Positions 26,002 to 35,735 are shown, counted from the first letter of the stretch. The stretch is 64,000 nucleotides of DNA from Mediterranea massiliensis (GCA_015060695.1 SUYA01000001.1:46686-110685), one strand, 5' to 3'. Notes: a model not told the origin generated them from the letters alone. Program-made: numbers and translations.

Positions 26002-26023
26002 CGCATTATTTTAAAAATAGGTA

Positions 26024-26842
26024 ATGAAAAAGACTATCTTTACAACATTATTGGCCGCTTTAATTCTTTCTTCTTGTGGAGAATATAACAAGGTGCTGAA
26101 AAGTACAGACACCGATTACCAGTACGAAGCAGCCAAGAACTATTTTGCCGATGGTAAATATACTAAGGCAGCAGTCCTGCTGAACGGACTTATCAATATT
26201 ATGAAAGGTACTGAGAATGCCGAAGAATCGCTCTATATGTTGGGAATGTGCTACTATAACCTGAGCGATTATCAGATGGCTTCACAGACTTTCGACCAAT
26301 ACATTAATCATTATCCTCGCGGAATTTATGCAGAATTAGCTCGTTTCCATTCGGGAAAGGCTCTTTATATGGATACTCCGGAGCCACGCCTCGACCAGTC
26401 GGGAACTTATGGAGCCATTCAGAAGCTACAGCTTTTTATGGAATATTTCCCGCAAAGTTCTCGTGCGAGCGAAGCACAAGAAATGATTTTTGCCCTGCAG
26501 GACAAGCTGGTAATGAAAGAGTATCTGGCGGCAAAACTCTATTATAACTTAGGAAACTATTTGGGAAACAACTACGAATCGTGTATCATCACTGCACAGA
26601 ATGCTCTGAAAGATTATCCCTATACCGAATTGCGCGAAGATATTTCTATCTTGATACTCAGAGCCAAGTACGATATGGCCTATAATAGTATAGATGAAAA
26701 ACAGGCCGAACGTTATCGTGATACGGTCGATGAATATTATGCATTTAAGAACGAGTTCCCCGATAGCAAATATTTGAAGGAAGCCGATAAGATGTTTGAC
26801 AATGCACAGAAAGCATTGGGAGGTAAAATAGAAGAAGAATAA
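26024..26842 (+). CDS. bamD: Outer membrane assembly lipoprotein BamD
   Basis: A 272-residue lipoprotein with signal peptide and lipobox (LILSSC, acylated Cys about residue 18) and a series of TPR helices beginning YEAAKNYFADGKYTKAAVLLNGL and EESLYMLGMCYYNLSDYQMA. BamD is the essential lipoprotein partner of BamA for inserting beta-barrels in the outer membrane, attached to its periplasmic face. It heads an operon with the RNA polymerase omega homologue and a DUF4293 gene. Confidence 0.93.
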   Translation: MKKTIFTTLLAALILSSCGEYNKVLKSTDTDYQYEAAKNYFADGKYTKAAVLLNGLINIMKGTENAEESLYMLGMCYYNLSDYQMASQTFDQYINHYPRGIYAELARFHSGKALYMDTPEPRLDQSGTYGAIQKLQLFMEYFPQSSRASEAQEMIFALQDKLVMKEYLAAKLYYNLGNYLGNNYESCIITAQNALKDYPYTELREDISILILRAKYDMAYNSIDEKQAERYRDTVDEYYAFKNEFPDSKYLKEADKMFDNAQKALGGKIEEE

Positions 26843-26864
26843 ACATATAAAATAGATACAATTT

Positions 26865-27200
26865 ATGGATTACAAAAAAACAAATGCTCCTACCACAACG
26901 GTAACTCGTGATATGATGGAGTTGTGTGAAGACACCGGTAATGTGTATGAAACTGTGGCAATCATAGCTAAACGTGCCAACCAAATCGGTGCAGAGATTA
27001 AAAGTGATCTTTCTAAAAAACTTGCCGAATTTGCTTCTTACAATGACAATTTGGAAGAGGTATTTGAAAACCGCGAACAGATTGAGATTTCACGCTATTA
27101 TGAAAAATTGCCCAAAGCAACATTGATAGCTACTCAAGAGTATAAAGAAGGTCAGGTTTACTATCGTAACCCGGCTAAGGAAAAAGATAAATTGCAATAA
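26865..27200 (+). CDS. rpoZ: RNA polymerase omega subunit, Bacteroidota type
   Basis: The 111-residue product has the Rpb6/omega pattern in Bacteroidota form: TTTVTRDMMELCEDTGNVYETVAIIAKRANQI, followed by a charged region and a C-terminal tail. Omega helps fold and stabilise the beta' subunit. The gene is 22 bases after bamD, and its stop overlaps the start of the DUF4293 gene (TAATG). Confidence 0.9.
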   Translation: MDYKKTNAPTTTVTRDMMELCEDTGNVYETVAIIAKRANQIGAEIKSDLSKKLAEFASYNDNLEEVFENREQIEISRYYEKLPKATLIATQEYKEGQVYYRNPAKEKDKLQ

Positions 27201-27655
27201 TGATACAGCGCATTCAATCTGTTTACTTGCTCATAGTAACGGCCCTGCTGGTTACGGCACTATGTATGCCGATAGGACAATTTATTGCAGCCGATGGAGT
27301 AACAATTCATGTATTCAAGCCCCTTGGTGTAGCATTGGCAACAGGAGATATTCAGTCAACATGGGGGTTGTTTGCAATCTTATTGTTAGGTGCAATCATT
27401 GATTTCTGCACCATATTCCTTTTCCGCAATCGTATGTTACAAGTGCGTATGACTATCTTCAGCAGCGTATTACTGATTGGTTACTACATTGCATTTGCTG
27501 CGTTCTTGTTTGTATTGAAAGGAGACTTGGAGGCCGAGTTCCAAATTGGTTGGGCTTTATGTCTTCCTTTAGTATCAATTATTCTGAATTACTTGGCTTT
27601 TCGCGCCATCTATCGAGATGAAGTGATGGTGAGAGCTGCCGATAGATTAAGATAA
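27200..27655 (+). CDS. DUF4293 membrane protein
   Basis: A 151-residue protein with four predicted membrane helices and the IQRIQSVYLLIVTALLVTALCMP opening of the DUF4293 family (conserved in Bacteroidota, function unknown). It shares bases with the omega gene stop, so it is the third gene of the bamD operon; an intrinsic terminator follows. Confidence 0.88.
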   Translation: MIQRIQSVYLLIVTALLVTALCMPIGQFIAADGVTIHVFKPLGVALATGDIQSTWGLFAILLLGAIIDFCTIFLFRNRMLQVRMTIFSSVLLIGYYIAFAAFLFVLKGDLEAEFQIGWALCLPLVSIILNYLAFRAIYRDEVMVRAADRLR

Positions 27656-27680
27656 TAAACTAACTTATATTACTACCTCA

Positions 27681-27713
27681 AAAAAGGCATGGAGTTTCAA
27701 TCCCTGCCTTTTT
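27681..27713 (+). terminator. Terminator of the bamD operon
   Basis: AAAAAGGCA (27681-27689) with TGCCTTTTT (27705-27713), plus GGA/TCC after one mismatch, 7-base loop and a long T-run. Confidence 0.85.
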
Positions 27714-27741
27714 TTGTTAGTAATCTCCCTGCACAAATCCG

Positions 27742-27858
27742 TCATAACCTGCCTTGGCAAGCCGTAGCCCCCAGTGCCCCCACAATGGCCGAAGCCATCG
27801 CAATGATTACCTTTAAGATAACCTCCCACATCCTATTCTTCTCTTTCTCGTTTGTCAT
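27742..27858 (-). CDS. Smalltalk protein, copy A
   Basis: A 38-residue peptide too short for usual gene finders: MTNEKEKNRMWEVILKVIIA followed by a hydrophobic stretch ending GALGATACQGRL. It matches the 'smalltalk' family of Bacteroidales micro-proteins, a single hydrophobic helix with a conserved C-terminal ATAC that may be a lipobox, normally found just downstream of an HU-HIG gene, as here. A homologue lies in the equivalent place in copy B (55728-55850). Function unknown. Confidence 0.8.
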   Translation of the reverse strand: MTNEKEKNRMWEVILKVIIAMASAIVGALGATACQGRL

Positions 27859-27915
27859 AGCTTAAAATTTGCCCCTCCATTTTGTGTTAGTTTAAGTAAA
27901 ACCAAAATCATAAAT

Positions 27916-28061
27916 CATAATTAACTCCCCTTGGTCGTTCAAAACCTCTTTAGATTTTTACACTAAGGAATAGTCATAAATCATAAATCATAATTAACTC
28001 CCTTTGGTCGTTCAAAACCTCTTTAGATTTTTACACTAAGGAATAGTCATAAATCAAAAAC
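27916..28061. repeat. 73-bp direct tandem repeat, two copies
   Basis: Two units with exact 73-base spacing (27916 and 27989) share CATAATTAACTCCC, TTGGTCGTTCAAAACCTC and TTTACACTAAGGAATAGTC, differing by one base in the first 20. Copy B of the module (near 55890-55957) has a single unit. They lie between the smalltalk and HU genes. Confidence 0.85.
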
Positions 28062-28571
28062 TTATCCCAACGGATCCTCCAATTGCGTATCGTCACCGCC
28101 CGAAGTACCGCCACCAGAGGTATTCTCATCCTCCACATCCGGATTAGCCTGCGTCTGCTTGAGGATGTTGCCATCCTTGTCATAGCAAGTAATGTTGATG
28201 CTGGTGTTCTTCAGTTCGTTCTTGATGTCCACGCTCGGAGTGAAAATCACACGTCTGCTGGTGATGAGTCCCGTATCCACCTCGTTCACATCCGCCACGC
28301 TGGTAGCTCGCACGCCAAATCGCATCGTACCCAGTCCGGGGATAGCCACGCTGTGCCCCTCGGTGGCCCATGCCTTAATCACCTCGCCAATGGCCGCCCA
28401 GGCTGCGGTGATGGTGCCCTGCGGAATGCCGCTACGCATCGAAGCCTCGCGCATCACCTTTCCCTCGTTCAGTCGGCTGTAAATCTCCGGCGACATCACA
28501 AATCGGTAAGTACCCTTCGTGTCGTCACCCACATACATCAGCTGTTGCTTTGCTTTCAAATTGATTGCCAT
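28062..28571 (-). CDS. HU-HIG family DNA-binding protein, copy A
   Basis: A 169-residue HU-like protein of the Bacteroidota HU-HIG class: an N-terminal HU fold (SGIPQGTITAAWAAIGEVIK, GHSVAIPGLGTMRFGVRA) and an added Ig-like tail (RRVIFTPSVDIKNELKNTSI) ending in a Gly/Ser/Asp-rich segment. Such proteins are often beside smalltalk peptides, VapE/DUF3987 primase-like genes and amidases in Bacteroides; those other partners are missing here. Residues 1-149 match copy B at 55993-56487 without difference; only the tail differs (GGGTSGGDDTQL here). Confidence 0.88.
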   Translation of the reverse strand: MAINLKAKQQLMYVGDDTKGTYRFVMSPEIYSRLNEGKVMREASMRSGIPQGTITAAWAAIGEVIKAWATEGHSVAIPGLGTMRFGVRATSVADVNEVDTGLITSRRVIFTPSVDIKNELKNTSINITCYDKDGNILKQTQANPDVEDENTSGGGTSGGDDTQLEDPLG

Positions 28572-29137
28572 AGTTTTAATAAATTGAGAATTAAAAATTA
28601 AAAATTAAAAGTTTGTTGTAGTGACGCAATACATTGCGTCCGTTTTGTTAGTGAGTTAGTTTTAAGTTCTGAATGCTGAGTTAACCCTCCGGATGGCCAA
28701 TTCATAATTCATAATTCAAAATTAACTACATTGCAAAGATACAACCACCCCCAACTATTGATACCGCAAAATTTCACCAAAACCCACAACTCTCAATCAA
28801 TCAACCATTTACACCGAAAAATAATCTTCCAAAAACGTCATATTAACTCAAATTAACACTTACGATTCCCCCATTTCCTTCGTTCGAGAAGAGAGGTAGC
28901 CCGTAGGGCAGGGGGTAGGTATCAGCACCCTGTATGTATTTTTCAAGTCCCCATTTCCATTTCCCACGTACTAAGCCGCTACCGCTTATCGCTACCCACC
29001 ACCCACTCATATTTTTCTGTTTTAGGGAAAATTATTTTTCGTTTAGGGGTAATTCAACCTTGACAACCTTGACAGTTGACAGTTAAAATTTGGGCATTAT
29101 GCATGTTTAGAATAAAAATAAATCGTGTAATAATAAT
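28084..29137. repeat. Duplicated block, copy A (HU gene and its upstream flank)
   Basis: From 28571 to 29084 the sequence lines up with copy B at a constant offset of 27,916 bases, so more than 500 non-coding bases carry no net insertion or deletion and only rare substitutions (for example near 29020). Inside the HU gene the offset changes by 15 bases through an in-frame indel in the tail. This is a recent duplication or is kept alike by gene conversion. The non-coding part has no supported gene. Confidence 0.9.
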
Positions 29138-29245
29138 TTACTATATATATAAATATATATATATTTATATATATAGTATTTTCATTTTAAGTTTATGAGT
29201 AGATGTGTCCAAAAAACAACTGTCAACTGTCAAGGTTGTCAAGGT
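29057..29245. repeat. 28-bp inverted repeats flanking a perfect 38-base AT palindrome
   Basis: The left arm (29057-29084, beginning ACCTTGACAACCTTGACAG) and right arm (29218-29245) are perfectly complementary over 28 bases and are themselves built from repeated TTGACA/TGTCAA words. Between them, 29140-29177 is a perfect 38-base palindrome of A and T with an ACT/AGT end. The whole can form a nested stem or cruciform. Copy B has the same outer arms but only a 14-base inner palindrome. Confidence 0.9.
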
Positions 29246-29668
29246 CGGCATTTCGAATTGTTTTCGCCCTCTACACTTGCATTTCCCCGAAAAGAATACT
29301 TTACTTTGTATTCAGTCCCTAAATCATTTTTTTAGGACAATGGCATTTTAAATCAATATTCAAAATAATAGACAACACCCTGCATCACGACGAAGGTTGC
29401 ATTACTACGCCTTGTTGACGAGAGCAAACAGTGTGTGCTTTAGCTATTCTAAGAAATTATCTTACATTAATGCCGAAAAACGTGGGAATGTTGGAAACAT
29501 CAAAAACTACAAAAATAGCACTGAAAAAAGAGAAGAAAGCACTCTTTATTGATACGTTTTTAGCGTTAAGATAAAGATAATGGCCACATTTCTGACTTAT
29601 TAATTGTAAAAAAAATGAGTAGTAACCGGTTGTAAATACGACCTATATATAGATTATTTTACCATTTG
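29246..29668. other. Non-coding spacer downstream of the copy A inverted repeat
   Basis: About 420 bases with no supported gene. The segment near 29275-29320 (ACTTGCATTTCCCCGAAAAG onward) is also found in copy B at about 57873-57915 and looks like a weak promoter (TTG, spacer about 21, TTACTTTG). The rest shows no recognised feature. Confidence 0.6.
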
Positions 29669-30358
29669 TCATTTCTTCAAATCGAATAGATAGGTTAGTT
29701 TTATGGTTATACCGTTGTGAGCCGAACGGGCAAAGTAATCTTTTTTGGTACTTTTATAGAAGTCGGAGAGGGCATAGTAATAGCGGCCTTCCAATAAGAA
29801 GTTGCCGGCTTTGGTGCGTAATTCAAGTCCGCCGCCTCCAGCAATGCCGTAGTCGAACTTGTTTTCTACATCTTTGGTGTGTTGTTCGGTAACTCCACCG
29901 GTTGTTGTTTCCCAACTTTCACTGATGGTAAAACTATCGCCGATAAAGAATCCAATCTGCGGACCTGCATGGATAAAGAATTGTAAACCACGTGGCTCTT
30001 TCCCGAAACCTATATGAGCCAAGAAAGGAATCTCGACATAGTTCATGGTTCTGGTGTATGTTAAATCGGGAAAGTCTTCATAGAATTCATCCCAACCGCG
30101 TTGTGAAAAGTTCAATTCAAGCTGTGCACCACAAATCATGCTGAAATACTTCTCTGAGATGTAACGGGCTGTAATACCGCCGGTTATTCCCATTAAGTTT
30201 TTTTGCTTAACGGTAGGAGAGAAACTGACTTTATTCATGTTTACTCCACCATTGATTCCAATAGCTATATTGTTGCGCAAGTCGCCTATTTGAGCCCGGA
30301 CGGTTAGTGTACTTAAGGCTATGAATAGTAGTGTAATTATACTAAATCTGATTTTCAT
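29669..30358 (-). CDS. PorT-family outer membrane beta-barrel protein
   Basis: A 229-residue secreted protein: signal peptide (MKIRFSIITLLFIALSTLTVRAQ) then alternating strands with AIGINGGVNMNKVSF, YVEIPFLAHIGFG and the closing GITIKLTYLFDL, typical of PorT-like barrels of Bacteroidota. The family is best known from PorT of the Porphyromonas secretion system, but most Bacteroides members act outside it with unknown roles. It starts 21 bases downstream of the LysM gene and shares its operon. Confidence 0.85.
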   Translation of the reverse strand: MKIRFSIITLLFIALSTLTVRAQIGDLRNNIAIGINGGVNMNKVSFSPTVKQKNLMGITGGITARYISEKYFSMICGAQLELNFSQRGWDEFYEDFPDLTYTRTMNYVEIPFLAHIGFGKEPRGLQFFIHAGPQIGFFIGDSFTISESWETTTGGVTEQHTKDVENKFDYGIAGGGGLELRTKAGNFLLEGRYYYALSDFYKSTKKDYFARSAHNGITIKLTYLFDLKK

Positions 30359-30379
30359 AATCTTTCTGCTGTTATGCGA

Positions 30380-32167
30380 TTAGTCGAAATCAAGCTTAAT
30401 CAATTCGTATTGTTTGGTAAAGCGTACAAAGAATACTTTCTTATTGATAAAGCCACCCCAGTTGTTGACACGTTGAAATTTAAATCCGGTTTGGATAGGG
30501 CGTATATTTATTTCAGATACTTTCTCTTCTAAATTGTTTCCATAACGAGCCAATCCTCCTATGAAGAAGAAAGCAGTATCGAATCCTAACATACCGAATT
30601 TAGGGTAGCGTTCAGCCATTTCTTTGCCATACCAACGACGATAGCTATTGGTAAAGCTGATGGCGGTAGGAAGCAGGTTGTTGGTGTAGAAGGATGAATA
30701 AAAGTATGTGTCGAGCTCAAAGAAACTATCTAAATGGTCTTTTGTATAGGTTTGCCATTCCGGGTAACCAAACAGGTTGATTTGTGCTTCGGGGTTTTCG
30801 CGCACCAATAGTTTTAAGTGTGGTAGAATCTTAATCAATGTGATGTTGCTTCCCGATGTGGGGATAATGACATTGATGCGTTCTTTACTTAATTTATGTT
30901 TTAATGTGTAGGTTGTTGCGGTATCTGAAACTGTGGTCATTGGGATAGAACGAGTGTTTAATTCGTCTTTCAATCCCTTGATAAACTCTTCTTTATCTTT
31001 GGTTCCTTCATCGGAGGCATTGATGAAAATGACGTGGGCATTAGGAAATTGACGTACGAAATGATCGTAAACTTCCGAATATAGGTAGGATTGCGAAGTG
31101 TTGATTTGGTAAATGGAGGGATTCTGAAAGACGGTTTCATCTTTTTTGAAGGGTACCACCAAACGGATGCGGTTCTTTTGGGCAAATTCTGCCAATGGCT
31201 TTAAGTGTGATTGGTAAAGTGGGCCGAAAATAATATCCATCTCTTTCAGTTCATTCTTTGCCAATATTCCATTGATAGAAGCAGACTCCGGTCCGGAATT
31301 ATAAGTATATAAATCAATAGAAGTGCCATTTTGTTTCAGACTATCTACTGCTATCAAGAAACCTTCGTAATATTCCACCATGCGTTGGACATCGCTTGTA
31401 GGTACACCGTCGAGGAAAGGTAGTATAATGGCGGCTTTGATACTACTACCTATTTTGCGCTCATTCTTGTCTGCTTCTTGCAGTAGTTCTGTATCAGTAG
31501 GCGTATTGGCTATTATAATCTCTTCTTTTTTCTCTTGGGTGTATGGGATGCAAAGAAATGTGCCTCTTTTAATTTTATTCTTTCCTTCCAGTTCAGGGTT
31601 GGCGGCTATCAGTTCTTCTTGAGTAATGCCATATTCACGACTGATGCTGTAAACGGTTTCTTTACGTTTTACTTTGTGCATTTCGCGGCATTTGGGAACT
31701 ACAGGGGCTTGTATTTCTGTTGAGATGGCATCTGTTTCGGGGGTAGTAGCAGTAGCGGCAGAGGGCATTTCTTCTACCTTGGGGATACGAACTACTTGTC
31801 CGATACGAAAATTGTTGGCACTAAGACCGGGATTGGCCTTTATCAACTCTTGGGCGGTAATGTTATATTTTACACCAAGCCCATAGAGGGTTTCACCTGC
31901 TTGAATGGTGTGATAGGTTTCTTCTTGAGTGTTGGCTTCGTTTCGGGGAATGCGTAGAGTGCGGCCAATATAAATCTTTTCGTTACTACCGGGGTTTAAC
32001 TTTACAATTTCTTCTTGAGTTACTCCATACATGCTTGAAATAGAATAAAGGCTTTGTCCTTTCTCTACAGTATGAAGAATGTAGGATTGATTTTCTTGTG
32101 CTGTTATGTGAGCAAAACCCACTGCCGTCAATAATAACGTACTGAATATTCTTTTAAATAGTTTCAT
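30380..32167 (-). CDS. Triple LysM - periplasmic binding (LppC/type 1) fusion protein
   Basis: The 595-residue secreted protein has a signal peptide, three LysM peptidoglycan-binding repeats (about residues 30-75, 83-128 and 160-206, each with YSI/LYGL and NP.L motifs), and a C-terminal domain of the type 1 periplasmic ligand-binding fold (AAIILPFLDGVPTSDVQRM, DIIFGPLYQSHLKPLAEFA) like that of LpoA. LysM anchoring plus this fold suggests a role in controlling peptidoglycan synthesis. ATG at 32176 is three codons upstream and equally possible. Confidence 0.88.
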   Translation of the reverse strand: MKLFKRIFSTLLLTAVGFAHITAQENQSYILHTVEKGQSLYSISSMYGVTQEEIVKLNPGSNEKIYIGRTLRIPRNEANTQEETYHTIQAGETLYGLGVKYNITAQELIKANPGLSANNFRIGQVVRIPKVEEMPSAATATTPETDAISTEIQAPVVPKCREMHKVKRKETVYSISREYGITQEELIAANPELEGKNKIKRGTFLCIPYTQEKKEEIIIANTPTDTELLQEADKNERKIGSSIKAAIILPFLDGVPTSDVQRMVEYYEGFLIAVDSLKQNGTSIDLYTYNSGPESASINGILAKNELKEMDIIFGPLYQSHLKPLAEFAQKNRIRLVVPFKKDETVFQNPSIYQINTSQSYLYSEVYDHFVRQFPNAHVIFINASDEGTKDKEEFIKGLKDELNTRSIPMTTVSDTATTYTLKHKLSKERINVIIPTSGSNITLIKILPHLKLLVRENPEAQINLFGYPEWQTYTKDHLDSFFELDTYFYSSFYTNNLLPTAISFTNSYRRWYGKEMAERYPKFGMLGFDTAFFFIGGLARYGNNLEEKVSEINIRPIQTGFKFQRVNNWGGFINKKVFFVRFTKQYELIKLDFD

Positions 32168-32193
32168 TTCGTTCATATTTTACCAAATTGCTG

Positions 32194-32201
32194 CAAAGGT
32201 A
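32194..32201 (-). promoter_or_regulatory. -7 element of the LysM/PorT operon
   Basis: TACCTTTG on the minus strand, about 26 bases before the start codon; start of transcription near 32188. Confidence 0.6.
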
Positions 32202-32284
32202 CGAAATCTTCTTATTTTTTAATAACCTATAAGGTTAAAACTGAAAAATAGTTGTTGTTAGATGGTTATTCGGCAAGAAACTCT

Positions 32285-32292
32285 TATTTTTG
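32285..32292 (+). promoter_or_regulatory. -7 element of the uvrA promoter
   Basis: TATTTTTG lies 30 bases before ATG 32322 and downstream of the in-frame ATG at 32262, which decides the uvrA start. A -33 box is not clear. Confidence 0.55.
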
Positions 32293-32321
32293 CAAGAATC
32301 TTTTTTCCTGAACAGAAATTT

Positions 32322-35150
32322 ATGCAAGAAGAAACAGAATATATAAATATTTATGGTGCTCGTGTTCACAATTTGAAGAATATAGATGTTAGAATACCAC
32401 GTAATAGTCTGACGGTAATTACCGGCTTGAGTGGTAGTGGCAAATCTTCATTGGCTTTTGATACCATTTTTGCTGAAGGTCAACGACGCTATATTGAGAC
32501 ATTCTCGGCATATGCTCGTAATTTTCTTGGTAATTTGGAAAGACCGGATGTGGACAAAATTACAGGATTAAGTCCTGTAATATCTATCGAGCAGAAAACA
32601 ACCAATAAAAATCCTCGTTCTACAGTGGGTACTACAACAGAGGTATATGACTATTTGCGTTTGCTTTTTGCTCGTGCCGGTGAGGCCTATTCATATCATA
32701 CCGGTGAAAAGATGGTAAAATACACCGAAGAGCAGATACTTGATTTGATTCTGGAAGAATATCAGGGGAAAAAGATTTATATATTAGCTCCGATAGTACG
32801 TAGTCGTAAGGGACATTATAAAGAGCTGTTCGAACAGATTCGTAAAAAAGGCTATCTCTATGTTAGGGTGGACGGAGAAGTGCGTGAGGCATTGCCGGGC
32901 ATGCGCCTCGACCGATATAAAAATCACGATGTGGAGGTGGTGATAGATAAATTGATGCCCTCCGATAAAGACGATGTACGCCTGAAGAACAGTGTAGCTA
33001 CCGCTATGCGTCAAGGAGAAGGATTGTTGATGATACTCGATGTGGAAACCGATAGCATACGTCATTATAGCAAACTGCTAATGTGTCCTACTACCGGACT
33101 TTCTTATAAGGAACCTGCCCCTCATAATTTTTCGTTTAACTCACCACAAGGTGCTTGTCCCAAATGTAAGGGATTGGGAATGGTTAATCAGATAGATATT
33201 GACAAGATGATTCCAGACAGAGAGCTGTCTATACAGGAAGGTGGAATTATTCCTTTAGGAAAAGCTAAGAACACTATGATTTTCTGGCAAATATCAGCTT
33301 TGTTGGAGAAGTATGAGGCTACGCTGAAAACACCTATAAAAGAACTTCCCGAAGAGGCTATTGATGATATTCTTTATGGTTCGGGCGAGCGTTTGAAGAT
33401 TAAAAGCAGTTTGGTGGGTACATCTTCAGATTATTTTACCACATATGAAGGGGTGGTAAAGTACATTCAATTACTACAAGAACACGATGCTTCGGCAACA
33501 GCACAGAAATGGGCTGATCAATTTGCCAAGACTGCTATTTGCCCTGAGTGCCATGGAGCCAGACTTAATAAAGAAGCTCTTTCTTTTCGTATTCATGACA
33601 AGAATATCTATGAATTAGCTTGTATGGATATCAAAGAACTTTATACTTGGTTGATGGGAATAGAACCATTTCTTAGTTATAAACAACAACAGATAGCTTC
33701 CGAAATTTTGAAAGAAATACGTACTCGTCTGAAGTTTCTGTTAGACGTTGGTTTGGATTATCTTTCCTTGAACCGAACATCGGTTAGTTTATCGGGAGGA
33801 GAAAGCCAACGCATTCGATTGGCTACACAGATAGGCTCTCAGCTGGTAAATGTACTTTATATTCTTGATGAACCGAGCATCGGACTTCATCAACGTGACA
33901 ATCAACGACTCATTAATTCGTTAAAAGAGCTTCGCAATTTGGGTAATTCGGTAATAGTGGTTGAGCATGATAAAGATATGATGTTGGCGGCCGACCGTGT
34001 GGTGGATATGGGGCCTAAAGCCGGACGCTTGGGCGGTGAAGTGGTTTTTGTTGGAACGCCGGCTCAAATGCTTCAGACGCATACACTGACTTCGCAATAC
34101 TTAAATGGTGAACGTTCTATAGAGATACCTCAAGAGCGGCGTAAAGGGAATGGACATAGCCTTTGGTTGCGCGGTGCTCGTGGCAATAACTTAAAAAATG
34201 TAGATGTAGAGTTTCCGTTAGGGAAATTGATTTGCGTAACAGGTGTATCGGGTAGTGGGAAATCTACACTTATCAACGAAACGTTGCAACCCATTCTTTC
34301 GCAACGATTCTATCGTTCGTTGCAAGACCCGTTACCTTACGACAGTATTGAGGGAATGGAATATATTGATAAGGTGGTGAATGTTGACCAATCGCCATTG
34401 GGGCGTACACCGCGCTCCAATCCGGCTACCTATACCGGCGTCTTCTCTGATATCCGTAACCTCTTTGTCGGTTTGCCTGAAGCAAAGATACGTGGCTATA
34501 AGCCTGGCCGTTTTTCATTCAATGTTTCAGGTGGCCGTTGTGAGGCTTGTCAAGGTAACGGTTATAAAACTATAGAAATGAATTTTCTGCCCGATGTCTA
34601 TGTGCCTTGCGAAGTTTGTCATGGAAAACGATACAACCGTGAAACATTGGAAGTACGTTTCAAGGGGAAATCAATAGCCGATGTATTGGATATGACCATA
34701 AACCGGGCGGTAGAGTTTTTTGAAAACGTTCCGCAGATACTTCATAAAATAAAAACCATTCAAGATGTGGGGTTGGGATACATTAAGTTGGGGCAATCAT
34801 CAACCACGCTATCGGGAGGAGAGAGTCAGCGTGTTAAATTGGCTACAGAGCTATCTAAACGTGATACAGGAAAGACGGTATATATCCTTGATGAGCCAAC
34901 TACCGGTTTGCACTTTGAAGACATACGAGTGTTGATGGGAGTATTGAATAAATTAGTTGATAAAGGGAATACGGTAATCATTATCGAGCATAATATGGAT
35001 GTTATTAAGATGGCTGATTACATTATAGATATGGGGCCTGAAGGCGGAAAAGGAGGGGGAGTACTCCTATCGTGTGGTACCCCTGAAGAGGTTGCGCAGA
35101 GTGAAAAGGGCTATACGCCGCAATTTTTGAGAGCCGAATTAAAGGCCTAA
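32322..35150 (+). CDS. uvrA: Excinuclease ABC subunit A
   Basis: A 942-residue damage-recognition ATPase with two ABC modules. Walker A motifs are GLSGSGKSS (first) and GVSGSGKST (second), signatures SLSGGESQR and TLSGGESQR, and the zinc modules include CPKCKGLG with CPECHGARL, and CEACQGNGY with CEVCHGKRY. All catalytic motifs are intact. The start at 32322 ([18 protein letters not shown]) is preferred because the upstream ATG lies before the promoter and adds 20 residues not found in the family. It begins nucleotide excision repair with UvrB (23810-25858). Confidence 0.97.
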   Translation: MQEETEYINIYGARVHNLKNIDVRIPRNSLTVITGLSGSGKSSLAFDTIFAEGQRRYIETFSAYARNFLGNLERPDVDKITGLSPVISIEQKTTNKNPRSTVGTTTEVYDYLRLLFARAGEAYSYHTGEKMVKYTEEQILDLILEEYQGKKIYILAPIVRSRKGHYKELFEQIRKKGYLYVRVDGEVREALPGMRLDRYKNHDVEVVIDKLMPSDKDDVRLKNSVATAMRQGEGLLMILDVETDSIRHYSKLLMCPTTGLSYKEPAPHNFSFNSPQGACPKCKGLGMVNQIDIDKMIPDRELSIQEGGIIPLGKAKNTMIFWQISALLEKYEATLKTPIKELPEEAIDDILYGSGERLKIKSSLVGTSSDYFTTYEGVVKYIQLLQEHDASATAQKWADQFAKTAICPECHGARLNKEALSFRIHDKNIYELACMDIKELYTWLMGIEPFLSYKQQQIASEILKEIRTRLKFLLDVGLDYLSLNRTSVSLSGGESQRIRLATQIGSQLVNVLYILDEPSIGLHQRDNQRLINSLKELRNLGNSVIVVEHDKDMMLAADRVVDMGPKAGRLGGEVVFVGTPAQMLQTHTLTSQYLNGERSIEIPQERRKGNGHSLWLRGARGNNLKNVDVEFPLGKLICVTGVSGSGKSTLINETLQPILSQRFYRSLQDPLPYDSIEGMEYIDKVVNVDQSPLGRTPRSNPATYTGVFSDIRNLFVGLPEAKIRGYKPGRFSFNVSGGRCEACQGNGYKTIEMNFLPDVYVPCEVCHGKRYNRETLEVRFKGKSIADVLDMTINRAVEFFENVPQILHKIKTIQDVGLGYIKLGQSSTTLSGGESQRVKLATELSKRDTGKTVYILDEPTTGLHFEDIRVLMGVLNKLVDKGNTVIIIEHNMDVIKMADYIIDMGPEGGKGGGVLLSCGTPEEVAQSEKGYTPQFLRAELKA

Positions 35151-35172
35151 TAAGCAGTTATACTAAAATCAA

Positions 35173-35196
35173 ATTTAATTTATATATAAATTAAAT
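35173..35196. repeat. Perfect 24-base AT palindrome
   Basis: ATTTAATTTATA followed by its exact reverse complement, 22 bases after the uvrA stop and followed by an A-rich run. It holds no G or C, so it is a weak terminator at best. Confidence 0.7.
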
Positions 35197-35237
35197 CGGC
35201 ATTTATATATAAAAAAAAAATAATTCATATAGAACCG

Positions 35238-35714
35238 ATGACAAAGATAAACAAGACCAATGCGGCACGCTTGCTTGATAAGGGAAAAATTATTTATGAA
35301 CTCATTCCTTATGAAGTAGATGAAAATGATTTGAGTGCCATACATGTGGCGGCCAGTTTAGGCGAAGATATAGATTGTGTATTTAAAACATTGGTACTTC
35401 ACGGTGATAAGAACGGCTATTTCGTTTGCGTTATTCCCGGTGATAAAGAGGTAGATTTAAAGATGGCAGCCCGGGCATCGGGAAACAAAAAATGCGATCT
35501 GATTCCCATGAAAGAGTTGCTTCCACTTACCGGATACATCCGTGGTGGATGTACACCCATTGGCATGAAAAAACAGTTTCCAACCTATATTCATGAAACA
35601 TGTTTAGCGTTCAAATTCATCTATATCAGTGCCGGACAACGCGGTTTGCAACTGAAACTCGACCCACGAGACTTGATAAATGAGGTAAAAGCAGAAGTTT
35701 GTGCACTTTTTTAA
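35238..35714 (+). CDS. ybaK: Cys-tRNA(Pro) deacylase YbaK/EbsC
   Basis: At 158 residues, a YbaK/ProX-type editing protein that hydrolyses Cys-tRNA(Pro) formed in error by prolyl-tRNA synthetase. The family features TNAARLLDKGKIIYELIPYE, VFKTLVLHGDKNGYFVCVIP and TGYIRGGCTPIGMKKQFPTYI are present, including the K in VFKTL thought to be needed for catalysis. Standalone gene between uvrA and a transporter. Confidence 0.92.
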   Translation: MTKINKTNAARLLDKGKIIYELIPYEVDENDLSAIHVAASLGEDIDCVFKTLVLHGDKNGYFVCVIPGDKEVDLKMAARASGNKKCDLIPMKELLPLTGYIRGGCTPIGMKKQFPTYIHETCLAFKFIYISAGQRGLQLKLDPRDLINEVKAEVCALF

Positions 35715-35735
35715 GGATTATTTCTATGAAAACCT

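Noticed and set aside
28083..28601. A 172-codon plus-strand frame opposite the HU gene copy A (and its counterpart at 56014-56517)
   Set aside because: Antisense of a well supported HU-HIG gene with no family match of its own.
29140..29177. AT palindrome as a rho-independent terminator
   Set aside because: No GC pairs and no gene ends nearby; treated as a structural repeat instead.
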